Below, one piece after another: positions 34,228-46,650 of a DNA stretch of 64,000 nucleotides (the stretch's first letter is position 1; the number at the start of each line of letters is the position of its first letter). The position numbers and the translations under genes are program-made. The DNA lies in the NCBI GenBank assembly GCA_009733575.1, contig ML769383.1:558001-622000 (forward strand), given 5' to 3'. The DNA is from Gymnopus androsaceus JB14. Its lineage: Eukaryota > Basidiomycota > Agaricomycetes > Agaricales > Omphalotaceae. Under the pieces are notes generated by a model that did no database searches, had not been told where the DNA came from, and saw nothing but the letters and a program-made list of their open reading frames with translations.

Positions 34228-35751
34228 ATGAGTATCATGAACCACGAAGAATTCTCCGAACCTTCTACCGAACTCCAAGTATGTCCGACTAGATACAACC
34301 TTCTAAAGACTCCTAACTCTTTCCAGGGATTTTATGGCTGGACTAACACACTACAAGGAGTCCAGTACGGACCAGGATCAGTCTCAACCGCTTTACCGAA
34401 GGTATGTGGAATCCAAGTGAGCATTCCGAGCGGATTGATTAAAGGCTTCAAAAGTTCTTCAAACGTCTAGGAGCATCCAAAGCTTTGGTGCTCACCGGAA
34501 AGAGTCTCTACGAGAAGGCAAGTTTATTGTTTTCACTGATTACATGCATTCCGACTAAAATTCGATTCACCAGACCGATGTGGTGAAGAAAGTTGAAGAT
34601 ATCTTAAAGTCCATCGACGGATACGGAGCAACGTTTTGGGAGATTGGCCAACATTCGCCCATCGCTGGTATCAAAGCCGCGACCAAGGTCTTCACGGATA
34701 CAGGCTGCGATATCATTGTTTCTGTAGGTGGAGGATCTCCCATCGACGCGGCGAAGGCACTCCTTTACTATCTTCAACAAGAACGAGGAGGTAAAACATT
34801 ACTCCAAATTGCCATTCCTACAACCTTGAGCGCGGCAGAATACCAGATCGGAGCTGGTTATACAGATGAGAATGGAAAGAAGGTGACCATTAGCTCGCAG
34901 GACCTTGCACCTTCAGCCATCATCCTGGACGCAGAGCTTACGCTCTCCACGCCCGAACGATTATGGTATACATTGTGTATGCATCATTGTTATGACGCTA
35001 CTAACTATCTCTTAGGTTATCGACTGGAATTCGGGCACTGGATCACGCCGTAGGTGTGCATTGCATGCTCGACTATTCGCAACTCGGGCTAATGCCATTG
35101 CAGAAAACCTTTATCGACCGTTGACAGTCCCTCCTATGAAAGCTCTATGTCTTTCTGCGATTGCGGACCTATTCAAATATCTTCCCGAGTCCAAGGCGAA
35201 TCCACAGTCATTGGAAGTACGCCAAAAGTTGCAGATTGCGTCGTGGAAGTCACTGTGGCCCGCGAAGCGGGAAAAGTACAGTGCGTTGGGATTGTCTCAT
35301 GCGCTCGGACATAAACTTGGTGCTGCCTACTCGATCCCTCATGGAATCACCTCGGTAAGTACAGGTACTCAAAAAATCGGACATTAGTAATTTTCCCCTG
35401 CTAGTGCATCACACTTTCGGCAGTGGTGGAGCTTATGGCGGAGACGGGGACGCAGCAGGATAAGGAATATCTCGCTCAAGCGCTATTCTTCTTGCACAAA
35501 CCCAGCACGGGCACTGTAGAAGGTGATGTGAAGGCACTATCTGCATATATCAAAGAGTAAGCAGCTACCGTTCGTCTTCCTCCGTTGATGTTACTGACGA
35601 CCTGTAGCCTTGTGAAAGGTCTGGGCCTCGAAGAAACCTCGCAGGCAAGGTTCCCAAGGAAGACATCCCGACGATTGCAAAGAACGCCTTGGGTAGTGAT
35701 ACTCATCCTACGTTCCCTCACGCTGTCAAGCTGCTGGAGAGTCTGTATTGA
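34228..35751 (+). CDS. iron-containing alcohol dehydrogenase, copy A (frameshift near the end)
   Basis: Exons 34228-34278, 34327-34401, 34455-34517, 34574-34965, 35016-35053, 35104-35354, 35405-35556 and 35608 onward. Features: GFYGWTNTLQGVQYGPGS, VLTGKSLYEK, nucleotide-binding VGGGSPIDAAK, IPTTLSAAEY, RALDHAVENLYR, and the metal-ligand block GLSHALGHKLGAAYSIPHGITS with its histidines. This is the group III Fe-ADH fold, close to maleylacetate reductase-like fungal enzymes. Exon 8 has GAAGAAACC where copy B has GAAGAAAACC, so the last 35 or so residues are out of frame; the native stop would be 35749-35751. Intron 3 has a GC donor (GCAAGT). Confidence 0.8.
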
Positions 35752-36241
35752 AAGAGAGAAAGGAATATCGAAGTGGAGAAACAGCTTCTCCGAAAGTATA
35801 ACAAGTAACAGTACCCGTCTGGGTTGTACCGGATAATATAAAGCGATTTCAAAAGACTACAGTCTACTCTGTTCTTGGTCGTCTATCAAGATTCAAAGAT
35901 TCTTCTTCCTATCACTTAAAACTGCTAAAAACGTCACAGTAAGTACCTTTCACTCTACCAGAGGCATTTTCTTGCAAGGCTACGGTCAAGATTTGTGAAC
36001 CTAGGGATTGGAAAGAACTACTCTCCGAGTACCAATATACCTGCCATTTTCGTTTTCACTACTACCCTGCATGTATAAGTCCCAGAGGTCCATAAAGCCC
36101 TCCTCCAAAAAAAAATCGCAGTGCTCACACGCTATGATCTCATGTTATCGTTGCTCGGTTCCCTCAGTATCCACCTTCGACTATATTCCCTATCTCACTG
36201 TTATAGAGTAATTACTCTCCTATTGCCATTTTACCGAAAAG

Positions 36242-37830
36242 ATGAGTATCGTGAACTATGCAGAATTTTCCGAATCTTCTACTAGTACCGAGCTACAAGT
36301 ATGTGCCGACCAGATCTGGCCTTCCTAAAGACTTCTAATTCTTTCCAGGGATTTTATGGCTGGACTGACACGCTACAAGGAGTCCAGTACGGACCAGGAT
36401 CAGTCTCAACCGCTTTACCAAAGGTATGTGAGATTCAAGTGAACACTCGGAGCAGATTGATTAAAGGCTTCAAAAGTTCTTCAAACGTCTAGGAGCATCC
36501 AAAGCTTTGGTGCTCACCGGAAAGAGTCTCTACGAGAAGGCAAGTGTATTGTTTTCACTGATTACATGCATTCCGACTAAAACTCGCGTGCACCAGACCG
36601 ATGTGGTGAAAGAAAGTTGAAGATATCTTAAAATCCATCGATGGATACGGAGCAACGTTTTGGGAGATTGGCCAACATTCACCTATCGCTGATATCAAAG
36701 CCGCGACCAAGGTCTTCACGGATACAGGCTGCGATATCATTGTCTCTGTAGGTGGAGGATCTCCCATCGACGCGGCGAAGGCACTCCTTTACTATCTTCA
36801 ACAAGAACGAGGAGGTAAAACATTGCTTCAAATTGCCATTCCTACAACCTTGAGCGCGGCAGAATACACGGTGAGGATGATGTAGACCGCTTTGAGAGAG
36901 ATGCTCAATCCATCTGCACAGGTTGGAGCTGGCTATACAGACGATAATGGAAATAAGGTGGCCGTTAGCTCGCAGGACCTTGCACCTTCAGCCATCATCC
37001 TGGACGCAGAGCTTACGCTCTCCACGCCCGAAAGACTATGGTATACATTGTGTATACACTATTGCAATGACGGCTGCTAATATCTCTTAGGTTATCCACT
37101 GGAATTCGGGCACTAGATCACGCCGTAGGTATGCCTTACACGCTCGACTATTCACTTGAACTCGGGCTAATGCCATTGCAGAAAACCTTTATCGGCCGTT
37201 GGTAGTCCCTCCTTTGAAGGCTCTATGTCTTTCTGCGCTTGCGGACCTGTTCAGATACCTTCCCGAGTCCAAGGCGAATCCACAGTCAGTGGAGGTACGC
37301 CAAAAGTTGCAGATTGCGTCGTGGAAGTCGCTGTGGCCCGCGAAGCGGGAAGCGTACAGTGCGTTGGGATTGTCTCATGCGCTCGGACATAAACTTGGCT
37401 CTACCTACTCGATTCCTCATGGAATCACATCGGTAAGTACAGGTACTTGAAAACTCGGACATCAGTAATTTTCCCCTGCTAGTGCATCACACTTTCGGCA
37501 GTAGTGGAGCTTATGGCGGAGATAGGGACACAAGAAGACAAGGAATATCTCGCTCAAGCGCTATTCTTCTTGCACAAACCTAGTACGGGCACTGTAGAAG
37601 GCGATGTGAAGGCACTATCTGTATATATCAAAGAGTAAGCGGCTACCGTTCGTCTTCCTCCCTTGATGTTACTGACGACCTGTAGCCTTGTGAAAGGTCT
37701 GGGCCTCGAAGAAAACCTCGCAGGCAAGGTTCCCAAGGAAGACATCCCGACGATTGCAAAGAATGCCCTAGGTAGTGATACTCATCCTACGTTCCCTCAC
37801 GCTGTCAAGTTGCTGGAGAGTCTGTATTGA
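36242..37830 (+). CDS. iron-containing alcohol dehydrogenase, copy B (internal frameshift)
   Basis: A tandem paralogue of copy A at 2.0-kb spacing. It starts MSIVNYAEFSESST and ends ALGSDTHPTFPHAVKLLES with stop at 37828-37830, giving the correct C-terminus that copy A lacks. One extra A near 36611 (GTGAAAGAAAG against GTGAAGAAAG) breaks the frame at the start of exon 4. It has an additional 51-bp intron (GTGAGG...CACAG, about 36871-36921) inside LSAAEYT|VGAGYT, which copy A lacks. The same GC-donor intron as in copy A follows SLYEK. Each copy is broken once, at different sites. Confidence 0.78.
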
Positions 37831-38012
37831 GAGAGAGGAAGAAACTTCGGAGCAGCCGAAAGTATAACAAATATGTAATCTGTATGAGTACCCCTGTAAA
37901 AGTACCCTTCTGGGCTACCGGATAATATAAAGCGTTTTCAAAAAACTCCACGTCTAGACTCTGTTCCCCAAAATATTCCCGTATAAGTAATTCCGTTGGT
38001 GATGCGGAAGGG

Positions 38013-39575
38013 ATGATTGGAATGCTCATTTCTCCTCGACTCTCACCCTATTCCATCTTTTCTCGCCTTCCTACGTCCAACATTTATTCCTCACTCTCCC
38101 ACTCGACATTCCGAGTTTCGGTCATTCGTGGCCTGAGAAAGGCAAACGTGTCACTGTCAGGGCGAATCTCATTAAATAGCTTTCATTCTCATTCCCGCTT
38201 CACGCCAGCGACTCTGACAATTCACGACCTAAATATGTCCCGAAGGAGGCAGCACTCTACAGAGCAGAACGGAAACTCGAAACCAAAGAAGGAAGAAGAG
38301 CATCATGAGAATGGACATGACCACAGTCATTCTCATTCAATCTTTGGCGGTCACTCTCATGGCGAAGAACACAACTATGGGGTAGAGAAAATTGTAGCGG
38401 CTTGGGAGGGAGCAGGTACGTGTTTTTGTTCCTTATGCAGCGTGTACCGCAAGCTCAATCAAGTACAGGCGACCGAGGCAGTAGAATCACAATTATTGGT
38501 CTTATCTCAAATGTCGGGCTGGTAAGTATCGGACTTGATTGATTCCAGCAACTTGCATTAACGTACGACATAGACTGGAGTAAAAGGCGCAGCGGGCTGG
38601 TACATGCACTCTGCTTCTCTAATAGCAGACGCCGGGCACTCGCTCAGCGATCTTCTTGGGGATTTTGTGACCTTATTCTGCTGGAAACTATCTCGTAAAC
38701 CGCCTTCTGAACGGTATCCGTACGGTTTCGCGAAATTCGAGACACTCGGGACCACTACTGTTTCATTGCTCTTGATCGGCGGAGCTCTAGGCATCGGGTT
38801 TCATTCCTATCATCTCCTTCTCACTGCCCTCAGCGAGACGGCAGCAACTCTTCCTTCTGGTCCCTTACAAGAAATTCTCACCAATGTGACCTCTGTAGCA
38901 CCAGACGTACCCCATGCTCTATCTCACCATTCGCACGTCGAAACAGTCGACCCCAATGCTGCATGGTTCGCTGCCATTAGCGTGCTGGTCAAGGAATGGC
39001 TGTATCGAATCACGAAATCAGTCGCCGACGATGAAAACAGTCCTGTTTTGCTTGCGAATGCTATTCATCACCGCAGCGACGCGTATTCAAGCTTTGTAGC
39101 CCTTTTCGCCATCCTTGGTTCTTGGTTATTCCCCAAACTTCCGTTGGATCCTATTGGCGGTACGTTTTATTACATTTGCTTATCTTGTCTTGATCTTACT
39201 ATGGGAACAATAGGTTTACTGGTATCTTTTGTGATATTACAACAAGGGATTAGTTTGCTGGCAGGAGCATGGGGAGACCTCACAGACGCTGGTGTTTCTC
39301 CCAAAACGAAACAGTCTCTGAAGCATACGCTAAACCCTCTCTTGACCTCTCCTTCATCATCCTCTTCCATATCACAGCCCGTTATCCTGGCAGTAAGCGA
39401 TCTTCGTGCTCGACGCGCAGGATCCTTGATATTCGTCGACTTGACCGCAGAGGTGCCGAGTAATCTGACAGTGGGCGATCTCACGGTATTGGAAGAGAAA
39501 ATCCTTCAGACGTTGAAGGAGAAGAAGAGGGAGGTCAAGGAGGTTCGTGTCAAGTTCAAGCCTGTGGAACAATGA
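38013..39575 (+). CDS. cation diffusion facilitator (mitochondrial MMT-type metal transporter)
   Basis: Four exons (38013-38415, 38469-38521, 38574-39159, 39214-39575) give 467 aa. The N-terminus is Ser/Arg-rich with few acids (mitochondrial presequence-like) and contains a His-rich loop (HHENGHDHSHSHS...GGHSHGEEH) expected to bind metal. Membrane helices follow: RITIIGLISNVGL, HSASLIADAGHSLSDLLGDF, TVSLLLIGGALGIGF, and the metal-site helix HHRSDAYSSFVALFA. The C-terminal domain has the CDF ferredoxin-like layout (LIFVDLTAEVPSNLTV). The third intron is stop-free in one frame and could be missed. Yeast relatives Mmt1/2 move iron in mitochondria; the metal here is inferred. Confidence 0.88.
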
Positions 39576-40829
39576 CCGTGTAGCAGGCAACTATTCGCTC
39601 GCTCCGATCCCTTATCTTTATTGGTAGCATCTTGTATCATACATAGGACGGTATCTAGTTTCTAGGTTCATTCAAGCAATAATGTACACCATGATTTGTA
39701 CGACCTTTTATTTATTCGCGCTACATCTAAAATGCAGAATGGCATACATCTCTTCATCGAACATGTACCGTGTGCTCATTCTTAGTTTCGTTTTATGACT
39801 CGCTTTTCATACTGGGTAAAAATTGGGAGAATATGGCATTGAACACGCTACAATAATTGTATGTAAAGACCTGTGAAGGAAAGAGGGAGGAAAGGTTCAG
39901 TTAACAATAAGCAAACAGCAAATTAAATAAGGAAAATTTTTGAAAGAGAGCTCAGCAAACAAGCGAGTTTTCCACAGTCCCGCAGGATCGGTCTCATTAA
40001 ATCAGTATATTTGTTTTTGAAATCATAGCAAATGGTCGTAGTAGGCAAAGGTTGAAGTAGAAACAGAATACACTCACCGAAAAAAAGCGACCTGACAATC
40101 GAAAAAAAAACTACTGTTCCAGCATAAAATCGACATGCACCGACCTAGAATCGTCGTTCAGCACATTTCCTAGCTCTGGATATCTATCTTGAAGGATGAA
40201 AGAGTCATAAGACCCAAAGGCACTGTGTCGACGGTAGATACTACGAAACGACCAGCGTGGCAATTCCTTGAAGAGAAGCGTCGACAAAATTCGGTTTTTA
40301 AAGGTGGGCGTCAAGCGGGCGCTAGATTTCTTCACGTGTTTCGTGAATTGCAATTGCGCGCGTTTGTGCCAGAGCAAATTCTGCAGAGTGCAAATTCTGC
40401 AGAGTTGAGCTAGAGCTGGGCGTTGCTTCAACTGTTAAGTGGATAAAAATGACATTGATTGCAATAGATATACGTTTAAAGATAGCACTTCCATAGCGAT
40501 ACTTTAACTGTTGAGTGGATACAAATGACATTGATTGCAATAGATATACGTTTAAAGAGTGCACTTCCATAGCGATACTTAATTATCTAGTTAAATGTTG
40601 AACAAACCAAAACATATTGCGGAGTAATAGATAATATTAAAGGTAAGAGCGTTGAGTATCACAGAGAGGAGGAAAACAATGCGAGTCCAAGCAAACAATA
40701 GAGTGAGCGAGATTACAGTGAAAACAAGACGGAAACTGTTAGAAGGTCAGCTATTGAAAAACCACGAAAACAAGAAAAGACGCTCACATGAGATAAAACA
40801 CCCAACACAGTGAAGGGTGTACCCAAAGG
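39576..40829. other. spacer between the cation transporter and the Sec7/PH gene
   Basis: AT-rich. It holds a two-copy 76-bp tandem duplication (40430-40580) and one minus-strand open frame, 40111-40431 (106 aa, ending DDSRSVHVDFMLEQ). I recognise no domain in that frame; it might be a small or partial gene but has no support beyond being open. Confidence 0.35.
40430..40580. repeat. 76-bp tandem direct duplication
   Basis: Two adjacent copies of a unit beginning AACTGTTAAGTGGATA / AACTGTTGAGTGGATA and ending CACTTCCATAGCGATACTT. They differ at only a few positions, so the duplication is recent. Confidence 0.85.
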
Positions 40830-43800
40830 CTATGAGAAGGTGCCCGACCCGTGTTCTGGTGCACCACCCACTTGTAGAAATGATAACACGAGGGCTATTG
40901 AACTGTTTTGAAGACATTGAATCTCCAAATCTCGACCAGTCCAAATAGGTGCGCTATCAGTCTGCACAGTGTTTGGCATGGGCTCGTCATGATCAAACAG
41001 TCCCCTGCCATTGAACCCATTGGCGATGTCTAACTCGTTCCTTCCTGCCTTGGACTGGAAATACACTTGGCTACGAGATTTCGATCGCACATGCGTGGGT
41101 CCCATACGCAGACCGCGAGTGGCTCGAGGTGCCGGTGAAGGTGAATAAGGTACATGATCAGAAGCAGGACTGGTGCGTTGCTCAGCGCACGAATCCTTCC
41201 CGATAAGTGTTTCCTGTAACACCTTGAACGCAACGAGTTCAGCAGCACGGTAGAATCGAGATGAAGGTGAAGAAGATGAAGACATGGATGTCATAGATGA
41301 TGTTGTCGTGTCATCGACATGTTTCTTCAGCGATACCGTCCATTGGTGTCGGATTAAAGGATCGTCGACACTAAACATGTACCTCCGCTTAATACCGCAA
41401 TGGTTCACAAAGGCAACTTGGAATGTATTCCGCATGAAAGCGCGCTCGATGTTGATCGTGTGGCCAAGAGGTAGTCCTGAATATTTCAACGCGGTCGGTC
41501 CAGAACGAAGTATGATCACCGTTTTCGAACCCAAAGAGGTCCCCATCACCCGAAAAGATGCTTCCGAAGAACGATGGAACTTTAAGACTGGAGGGTCAAA
41601 TGTGAGGTCTTGCCCGTACAGATGAATTGATAGATGGGGATCGGTCTGGGGAATTCGAATGATAATGGGGTCGGATTGAACTTTGTAGGTGATGCGGGTA
41701 GGAAGAGGTCGTTTAATGGTGATTAGAATGTCAGGATTTCAGTGGTAGCCTTTGCTTGCGAAAGTCGCTCCTCCCGAATGGATTCGCATATTTCTTCCAA
41801 AAGAGAGTCGGAGACCAGATATCGAGGATCATACCTCCGGAACGCATTCACAAAATCTCGGGCAGAGATATTGGCTCTAGGGAACCCAGACTGACCTGGT
41901 GCGTCAGCAATACCTTCATGCAAGATATTGTTCAGCTGAATGATAGCATGGACAAGTTGGATGGCGAGATTCTTGTCGTAGTCGACGAATCTGGCATTCG
42001 CCTCGTACCACCGACTTGCGAAACGCATCTAACAGGTACTCAAGAGCACTGTGATGACTAACCGGCCGGGGAGGGATATGCAACGATAGAAGAAATGCGC
42101 GGAGTGCCAAATCCACTCTCAAGCCCACAAACCCAAAACTGTCCACGTAGCTCTTCAGAACCACCTTGGAAGTCCTTTGCGAAAGATAATGTCCAAGCGT
42201 TGTTCGATCCTAGCTCTGTTGTACGGAAGAGTAGTTGACCCAGGAACACGGGATCATCCGTTAGATCAGACTTCGCAAAGAACGACGAGATTGCATGGTC
42301 TGGGTCCTTGCTGAACTGGTGATGAAAGATCGAAGCAAGGGCTACGATTAGGTAGCCCGATAGTGGAATTCCTGTTGGCTGCTTCATTTCTATCCGAGTT
42401 GAAGCGAATACCGTTCAATGAGACAACGCTTTTCACCGTGAACTTTCTTTCCGGAGTGGGCAAATCGACGACCTCGTTTTCACCCTCCGATACAGGCTTG
42501 GCAATAACGAGGATGTCACTAAAGAGGAAAAGGAAACGATCCTTTACAGTGTTGGCGTTGACAATTTGGAGGACAGGTGATGAGAGAACCAGTTTTCGGG
42601 GGTGGTTCTCGAGGACAGTAGCCCACATGGGACTCCGAGAGCCTCGAGCAAGGTTCTCTTCCAGCCGCTCCAGAACAATGGAGCCTTGTATCCCGCGTGA
42701 GGTAGCACCGGCGGAATAGTTGGAAGAGAGGCTTGACGAAGAGGCGGACGTGGAAGGAGCAGGATAGTCACTAAGAGATGATGAAGGGTCGGGGGTAGTA
42801 GATGGAGCGTCTGGAGGCGAAGGAAGGGCAGAGGATTGTAGCGAAACCATCACGCGTTGGGAATCAAACACGGGAGAGGTAGCAACTCGCTGAGCCTTTG
42901 GCGTCTTCTCAGTATCGTGATCGCCTCGACCAACAGGGGATTCTCTAGGCGGTGTACCGCCGGAGACATGATCCCTGGAAAGGTCACTCTCATTGAGAGA
43001 AGGGAGGGGCCTAGCAGTTAAAGTACCAGTCTCAGTAGGAGTGCTTGTAAGCTCTTCCCAATCTGACACCAATTCGGTATCCTTCCGTATCCGCAAAAGG
43101 TCAGAAAGCGAAGGCTTTTTGAAACCCTGTTGTTCGGGGGAGGTCGGTAATGAAGCAGAGGTACCCGGAGAAGACGAAGAAAATATTTTCTTATTCTTGC
43201 TCATCCACTGTTTCACAGCCGGAAGAGTCATGGGGAGTTTGATAGAGTTGCTATTAGTTGGTGTCGATGGGGCAGGAGTAATGTCAAAGTAGTCGGGGAA
43301 GGAGGGAGTGGGAGATGTGTCCGACAAGGGAGGTGACATCAAGTACTTTCCAACCATGTTTGGATCGGAAGCCTGCTGCACCAGTGTGCGCTCTTTGCCC
43401 TGGTCAAACTGAGGTGCCCCAGAAACCGAAGGAGATGTTAGTTCATCATTGACACTGAACATAGCATTGATATCTGGTGTCGACGCGGACGCAGACAGTC
43501 CCTTTGCACGATTCCGTTCTTCCTCCAGCTTGTACATCCCTGGAAACGGGAAGAGTTTAGCATTCTGATACCGTGCAAAGGTATCAGATGTAGGAGGTGG
43601 AACGGGGGAGACGCGAGATATCGTCTGCGTTGCCAACGAAAGAGCAGATGTAGATGGTGATAATATAGGTGTTTGAGCCTGCTGGGAAGCAAGCCCGCCG
43701 TTAAGATCAGCTCTAGGACTATTGATACTCGCACCGCTCTCCCGGCTAATGCTCGAATCGGTATGATCGCGTCTTTCTCGAGTCACAATGCTGTTACTCC

Positions 43801-45812
43801 GAGAACGTCTCCCAGTGACAGAGTTTGAACGCGTAAATGTGCTCTTCACCTTCTCCCAAGCACTCGTCGACGTTGAATCTCCACTGCGCTTGGATAAATT
43901 GTCATTGACCAGAGGTCGATCATCCAGATCACCAAATTCGGCACTCAAGGGTGAAAGCTCCCCTTGCAGCCTCGAGTTTACCGATAGGCGAGTAGGGTAC
44001 TGTGGGGACAAGGAACCATCGCTTTCGCGCGGCATAGAGGCACTGGGGGATAGAGCAGCAACGGAAGATGGTGAAGGCGGAACATAAGACGGTATGACAT
44101 CCGATGGGTCAGATTCGATAATAACATTCTGCGATTCAGAGGAGACCCTCGGAGATAGATCGATGTCGTCGTAACCTTCTTGTGGCGAAAAGTCATTTGA
44201 AGATCTGGATCTTGTTGACAGAGGTCGTTCATCGTAAGGCATTTCGTCTTCGTCGCCGTAATCAGCATCGTCCTCATCCTCTTCGTCATCATCGTGTATT
44301 GATCTCCCAATCTCGGGCACTAGATCGAGAGGTTACTCTTGAAATTTTAAGAAGAAAGTGGTACATACCAGGTGAAGCTATCCAGCTAATTTCACGCTCA
44401 ATGTTGTCGTACCCATACAGGTCTCTGGAAGTATCCGTGTTGTACACGACTTCCTCTTCATCGTCATCCTGTGAAGTTTTTTCCTTCAAAGGTGTGCTGA
44501 ACGGACTACTTGGGAATATGTCGTTTCTTGAAGCCGCTCTGTGACTTAAAACCACTGGGACAGTCATCCCAGACGTCGTTGTGTAATCACCTATTTCCGA
44601 GGGTGCCGTGGATGTGGGTATTCGACTGAGAAAATCCTTGGAAACGAACTGATTTGCGGGGGAAGAAGGTAAAGGAGGATAATGCGCTTGTGAAAAAGTA
44701 TCTTCGTCGTCTTCGACGACAACACTTCTCCGTCGCGGCCGGTCACGTTCACCACTAAAAATAAGAGGCGGTTGCGGGGACTCGGCTTTGGAGAGTGCGG
44801 GACTGAGAGCACGAGGACTTGGCATTTGATTCGGTGTAGCCGAACGAGCTCTCAGTTCTGCAAAAAGATCCAGCGGAGTGGGAGGGAGAGGTGTAGGAGG
44901 TACGATTGGGGTATTAGGAGAAGTAGAGGCAAACTCCGAGTCGGAAACTCCAGTATTAGCGCCAGATGAGCCTCTTCGAGACCTTCTCCGCCTTCTCTTG
45001 GGCGTAGGCGACGGTGAGGGTGCCTGGATATCGTCATTTCCGCTTCCATCAGTGTCCTTCGCTGCCCGTGATCTGCTTCCCAAAGTATCCATTAATAGCT
45101 TACGCGCAGCATTCCGTTCACCGCCCGAAACTGTGTTGGTACGTTTGAATTTACCTGGACTAAGTACTGGAGAAGGTGATAGTGAAGGATCGTAGCTCTC
45201 CGTGCCACCTGTCAGCTTGTGCATCGCTAGCATCCTTCCTGCGCTGTTTGATCGAAAGAGACCTTTCTGCAAGGCTTCTAACGAAGGAAGGGGTGTCGGA
45301 GGAGAAGTACCGGGGTACTGGAATGCATCCTGTGAATTGGGAGTAGGAGAACGAAGCAGGAGAGAACGCTGGAGTTGTGAAGGAATTGGGGACATGAGCG
45401 GAGGCACGACCGGGAGAGTGATGGTTGGTGATGAAGCGGTAAAAGCTTCATCTTGAGAGGAATCACCTGGAATTAGAGGGCTAGGAGTAGGAGCACGGGC
45501 CTTTCCCTTCAAATCCCTTGAGCCTCTAGAACGTGACCTTGATCTAGAGCGGCGTCTGGTACGTGTAGCTGGCGCTGAGACCAGAGCCTGTGCTGCTTCA
45601 TTATCTGACTGGGGTTCTGGTGGAGGGGTATCTATATCTGGCTGTTGTTCCTCGTCAGCAGGACCTTTTTCACCCTCACTGACGCCTTCATTGTGCATTG
45701 GCGGCCTTCTTCCATCTTTAAGTCTCGGTAAAGATGCAGCGCGTTTTAGCTTGGCTACCGCGAGCATACGCTGTTCCCGCTGATCAGAGGCTGAGGGTTG
45801 CTCATGCTCCAT
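40830..45812 (-). CDS. large Sec7/PH-domain protein (ARF-GEF type), several frame breaks
   Basis: The N-terminal 900 or so residues (42400-45812, one intron at about 44320-44366) are disordered: RS/SP-rich, with RRRRRSRRGS and many proline stretches. A PH-like segment follows (MWATVLENHPRKLVLSS, FLFLFSDILVIAKPV). The Sec7-like part reads ISSFFAKSDLTDDPVFLGQL, LGHYLSQRTSKVVLKSY, FASRWYEANARFVDYDKNLA and FVNAFRRYDPRYLVSDSLLE, and a second PH domain reads INIERAFMRNTFQVAFVNH, KRRYMFSVDDPLIRHQW. The Sec7 half is interrupted by four 1-nt shifts (near 42390, 42213, 42005, 41730). The usual glutamate finger (FRLPGEAQ) is replaced by SLHIPPRPVSHHS. It would act in vesicle traffic on ARF. It may be a decaying gene. 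Confidence 0.65.
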
Positions 45813-46650
45813 CGCAAGCTATGAGGAACTCTGGAACTTTCCGTTAGACCAGATTTTGAGTTTATGAAAGCAAAGACTCACCTGGAAGCACTCTAATCAC
45901 CAATGACACTTATAATTGTACGTGAATGTTGCGGATTTTACTCTGATTCTGCTTCAATCAAGTTGAGGGGAAAAACAAGCGGCGGTGAATTCATTAAAAG
46001 GTGAAAAGGCACGTGGCTATCCGCCTCATGCCTTGTATTCTTTTCTGCTTCTAGCTTTACCTTTCCGCAGAACATCCGCAAATCGTCAAATTCTGGTAAT
46101 CATATTCTCAACTACTTATTTTGACACTAAGGAGATGCAATGAATGCTATCGTCATCGTAGCAAACGCAATGCCTGCCATATCTTTTCGGTTGGTTTACT
46201 GAAGCAATCGCCTCATGTCTGTTACTCTCTACCGACGCGTCGTCGAGTCAGTACTACTTCCTACTACCCCCGTAGCCAGGCATCCCCATTCAATCTAAAG
46301 ACGCCCGAAAAAGCTAGCCTTTTATGACCTACATCATGCATCTGAGATGAGACGACGTAGTACTGCACTTTGTCTCCACGTACCTGCCTCAAGTATCTCA
46401 AAAAAGGCAAAGCAATATCAATGTCAATCAGTGCAAAGGCAAGTCCCTCACTCACCGACCGGAAACACAGCTGCACAACGAGGCCACTTCACTCGGGGTT
46501 GCAGGTGTTTTAAACATGCTGCTACAACGTGGTTGAATATCTTGTACTTACCAGGACTCATTTGAATCGTTCGCCCTAGTTTTCAACATCCATTGCCCTG
46601 TACTTGAGTTCTCAAAACCTAACTTATAATACTTTCTTATACTGTCACCG
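45813..46650. other. divergent spacer upstream of the Sec7/PH and coiled-coil genes
   Basis: Holds the promoters of both flanking genes. Short open frames occur on both strands, but none has a recognisable product or splice context. Confidence 0.4.

Noticed and set aside
40111..40431. 106-aa minus-strand frame after the Sec7/PH gene
   Set aside because: It is open but has no recognisable domain, splice context or paralogue, so it is mentioned only within the spacer entry.
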